From an uncultured Verrucomicrobiales bacterium (GTDB lineage: Bacteria > Verrucomicrobiota > Verrucomicrobiia > Verrucomicrobiales > DEV007): 64,000 nt of DNA. The stretch is taken from contig CALSSN010000027.1 in NCBI GenBank assembly GCA_943789025.1, positions 32,385 to 96,384 on the forward strand, given 5' to 3'. How positions within the stretch are numbered: position 1 is the first letter of the stretch; each line of letters starts with the position of its first letter. This document shows, piece by piece, positions 62,342 through 64,000 of this stretch. A program made the translations under genes and the position numbers. Under the pieces are notes generated by a model. That model saw nothing but the letters and a program-made list of their open reading frames with translations. It was not told the DNA's origin and did not search any database.

Positions 62342-64000
62342 ATGTATCTCAAGTGCAACAAGCGGCGCAAAGACGGCAAAGTCCATCGCTACTGGAGCGT
62401 AATGGAAAGCTACCGGCTGGCTGATGGCAGGAGCGCCAAACGTCAGGTGCTCTATCTCGGTGAGATCAACGACAACCAGAAGATCGCCTGGCGCAAAACC
62501 ATCTCTGTCATCGACAGCGGAGGTAAACCCGGTGATACGCTCCGCCAAGTGGCCCTGTTCCCCGCGGACCGTGAGCCACCCGGACAGACCGAAGACATCG
62601 ACATCGACCACCTCAAGGTCGATCTCAGCGCCATGGAGCTGCATCGCCCTCGCCAGTGGGGAGCCTGCTGGTTGGCCTTGGAACTGTGGTCGCTGCTCGG
62701 ACTCGACGAGTTTTTCAAACCGAGGTTGCCTACCAGTCGCAAAGGCACCGACTGGCACAAGACCCTGCAGATCCTCGTTGTCGCACGACTGATCAAACCC
62801 TCCTCCGAATGGTATGTGCACCGCGAATGGTACCGGCAAAGCGCCATGGCCGACCTGCTCTCGCTCGATCCCGAGATCACGCCAAAGAACGCCCTCTATC
62901 ACTGTCATGACCGTCTCCTCGACCACAAACGTGATCTGTTCCGGCATCTGAGCCGGCGCTGGCAGGACCTGTTTGGAGCCAGGTTCGAAGTGCTGCTCTA
63001 CGACCTGACCAGCACCTACTTCGAGAGCGACCCGCCACAAGACCCCGAGTCCAGTAAAAAGCGTTTCGGTTACAGCCGTGACAAACGCGGCGATTGCGTG
63101 CAGATGGTCATCGCCCTGGTGGTCACCCCCGAGGGTTACCCACTGGCCTACGAGGTGTTCGCAGGCAACACCCAGGACCGCGCTACCCTGCGTGGTTTCT
63201 TGCGCAAGATCGAAGAACTTTACGGCAAGGCCGAGCGCATCTGGGTAATGGACCGTGGCATTCCGACCGAGGAAGTCCTCGAAGAGATGCGCGCCAGCGA
63301 CCCTCCCGTGCACTATATCGTGGGCACTCCGAAGGGCAGGCTGACGAAATACGAGAAAGCCTTCCTTGCGCAGGATTGGCAGCAGGCGCGCTCCGGTGTG
63401 GAGGTCAAACTCCACGGGGAAGATGGCGAACACTATGTGCTGGCCAGGAGCGCCAGGCGCATCGGCAAGGAGCGCTCGATGAGAAAACGCCGGCTCAAGA
63501 AGCTATGGGCCCGGCTCAAGAAGCTCAGCGGGATGAGGCAGGATCGCGACACGTTGCTGATGCGTCTGGGAGCGGCCAGAAAAGAGGCCGGGCGCGCCTG
63601 GCATCTGGTTGAAGTCAAGGTTCCGGAAGAAGGGCAGACCATCGGCCCAGAGAGTTTCAGCTATCGACTCAGGCGCGACAAGCTGCGTGCGGTCATGCGG
63701 CGCGAAGGCCGATATCTGCTACGCGCTTTTGTGCCAGAAACGATGCCTGCAGCCGAGATCTGGCGGCAATACATTGGACTGACCGAGGTCGAGGAAAGTT
63801 TCCGCAATCTGAAAGGCGATCTCGGTATTCGGCCGATCCATCATCAGAAAGAAGACCGCATCGAGGCGCACATCTTTATCAGCTTCCTGAGCTACTGCCT
63901 GCACGTGGCGTTGCGCGGCAAACTGCGGGTTCTGGCCGGGGGCCTGACGCCACGGGCAGCGTTGGATAAATTCGCCAGTATGCAAATGATCGACGTGCAT
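62342..64000 (+). mobile_element. IS1634-like (IS4 superfamily) transposase, 3' end outside the window
   Basis: At least 553 codons, open from ATG 62342 to the window edge. An N-terminal part with HRPRQWGACWLALELWSLLG precedes the DDE nuclease core: first Asp in VLLYDLTSTYFESD, second in RIWVMDRGIPTEEV, and Glu in GLTEVEESFRNLKGDLGIRP, then HHQKEDRIEAHIFISFL, a pattern typical of IS1634. Intact as far as seen. The right end and inverted repeats are not visible, so the element's limits and target duplication cannot be set. It lies 229 bases downstream of ispD. Confidence 0.85.

Noticed and set aside
62171..63433. A 420-codon minus-strand open frame.
   Set aside because: Antisense to the transposase, which carries DDE motifs.

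Overview
The window looks like chromosomal DNA of a Verrucomicrobiota bacterium, probably of the order Verrucomicrobiales. The evidence is a Planctomycetes/Verrucomicrobia-type (PV) bacterial microcompartment locus, a PEP-CTERM surface protein, a cytochrome c/leucine-rich-repeat protein of the planctomycete-verrucomicrobial kind, a bactofilin, and two RND pumps with NodT-type outer-membrane lipoproteins. It is GC-rich. I see no tRNA, rRNA or CRISPR array. A transposase open at the right edge is the only clear mobile element.

Layout. 1-5.5 kb (+): surface-glycan genes (membrane protein, two glycosyltransferases, sulfotransferase), several broken by frameshifts. 5.2-12.6 kb (-): an RND efflux operon behind prmA. 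12.8-15.1 kb (-): a DUF420 membrane protein, an ArsC-family gene interrupted by an in-frame TGA exactly at the catalytic Cys codon, a gamma-glutamylcyclotransferase-like gene carrying a hexamer repeat, and a PEP-CTERM protein. 15.4-19 kb (+): 2-oxoacid:ferredoxin oxidoreductase and a BAX-inhibitor-1 protein. 19.2-23.9 kb (-): malQ, a BtuB-like receptor under a cobalamin riboswitch, and tonB. 24-32.6 kb: a divergent DeoR regulator and the complete microcompartment operon (3 BMC-H, 3 BMC-P, PduL, acetate kinase homologue, CoA-acylating aldehyde dehydrogenase, class II aldolase, malate/lactate-type dehydrogenase). 33.6-39.6 kb (+): a second RND operon. 39.6-46.3 kb: mostly housekeeping (lipB, bioA, heptose kinase, aroG). 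47-53.6 kb (-): cytochrome c maturation and a composite cytochrome c/LRR/YHS protein. 53.8-62.1 kb (+ mainly): bactofilin, an asparagine-synthase-like protein, a GH75-like protein, recA, yqeY and ispD. 62.3-64 kb: IS1634-like transposase.

How the genes work together. By analogy with PV compartments, the BMC operon would cleave fuculose-1-phosphate or rhamnulose-1-phosphate to dihydroxyacetone phosphate and lactaldehyde. It would oxidise lactaldehyde through an acyl-CoA, recover ATP through PduL plus the kinase, and recycle NAD with the dehydrogenase. The sugar isomerases and kinases are not in this window.

The most unusual signal is the ArsC-like gene at 13396-13761. Its UGA replaces the catalytic cysteine, and 16 nt downstream a 7-bp stem closes a GGUC loop, the layout of a bacterial SECIS element. 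I read it as a candidate selenocysteine-containing arsenate-reductase-family protein. A caution is that single-base indels cluster at 1.7-5.5 kb and 60.3-62 kb, including in the normally essential ispD, so some broken genes there may be assembly errors.
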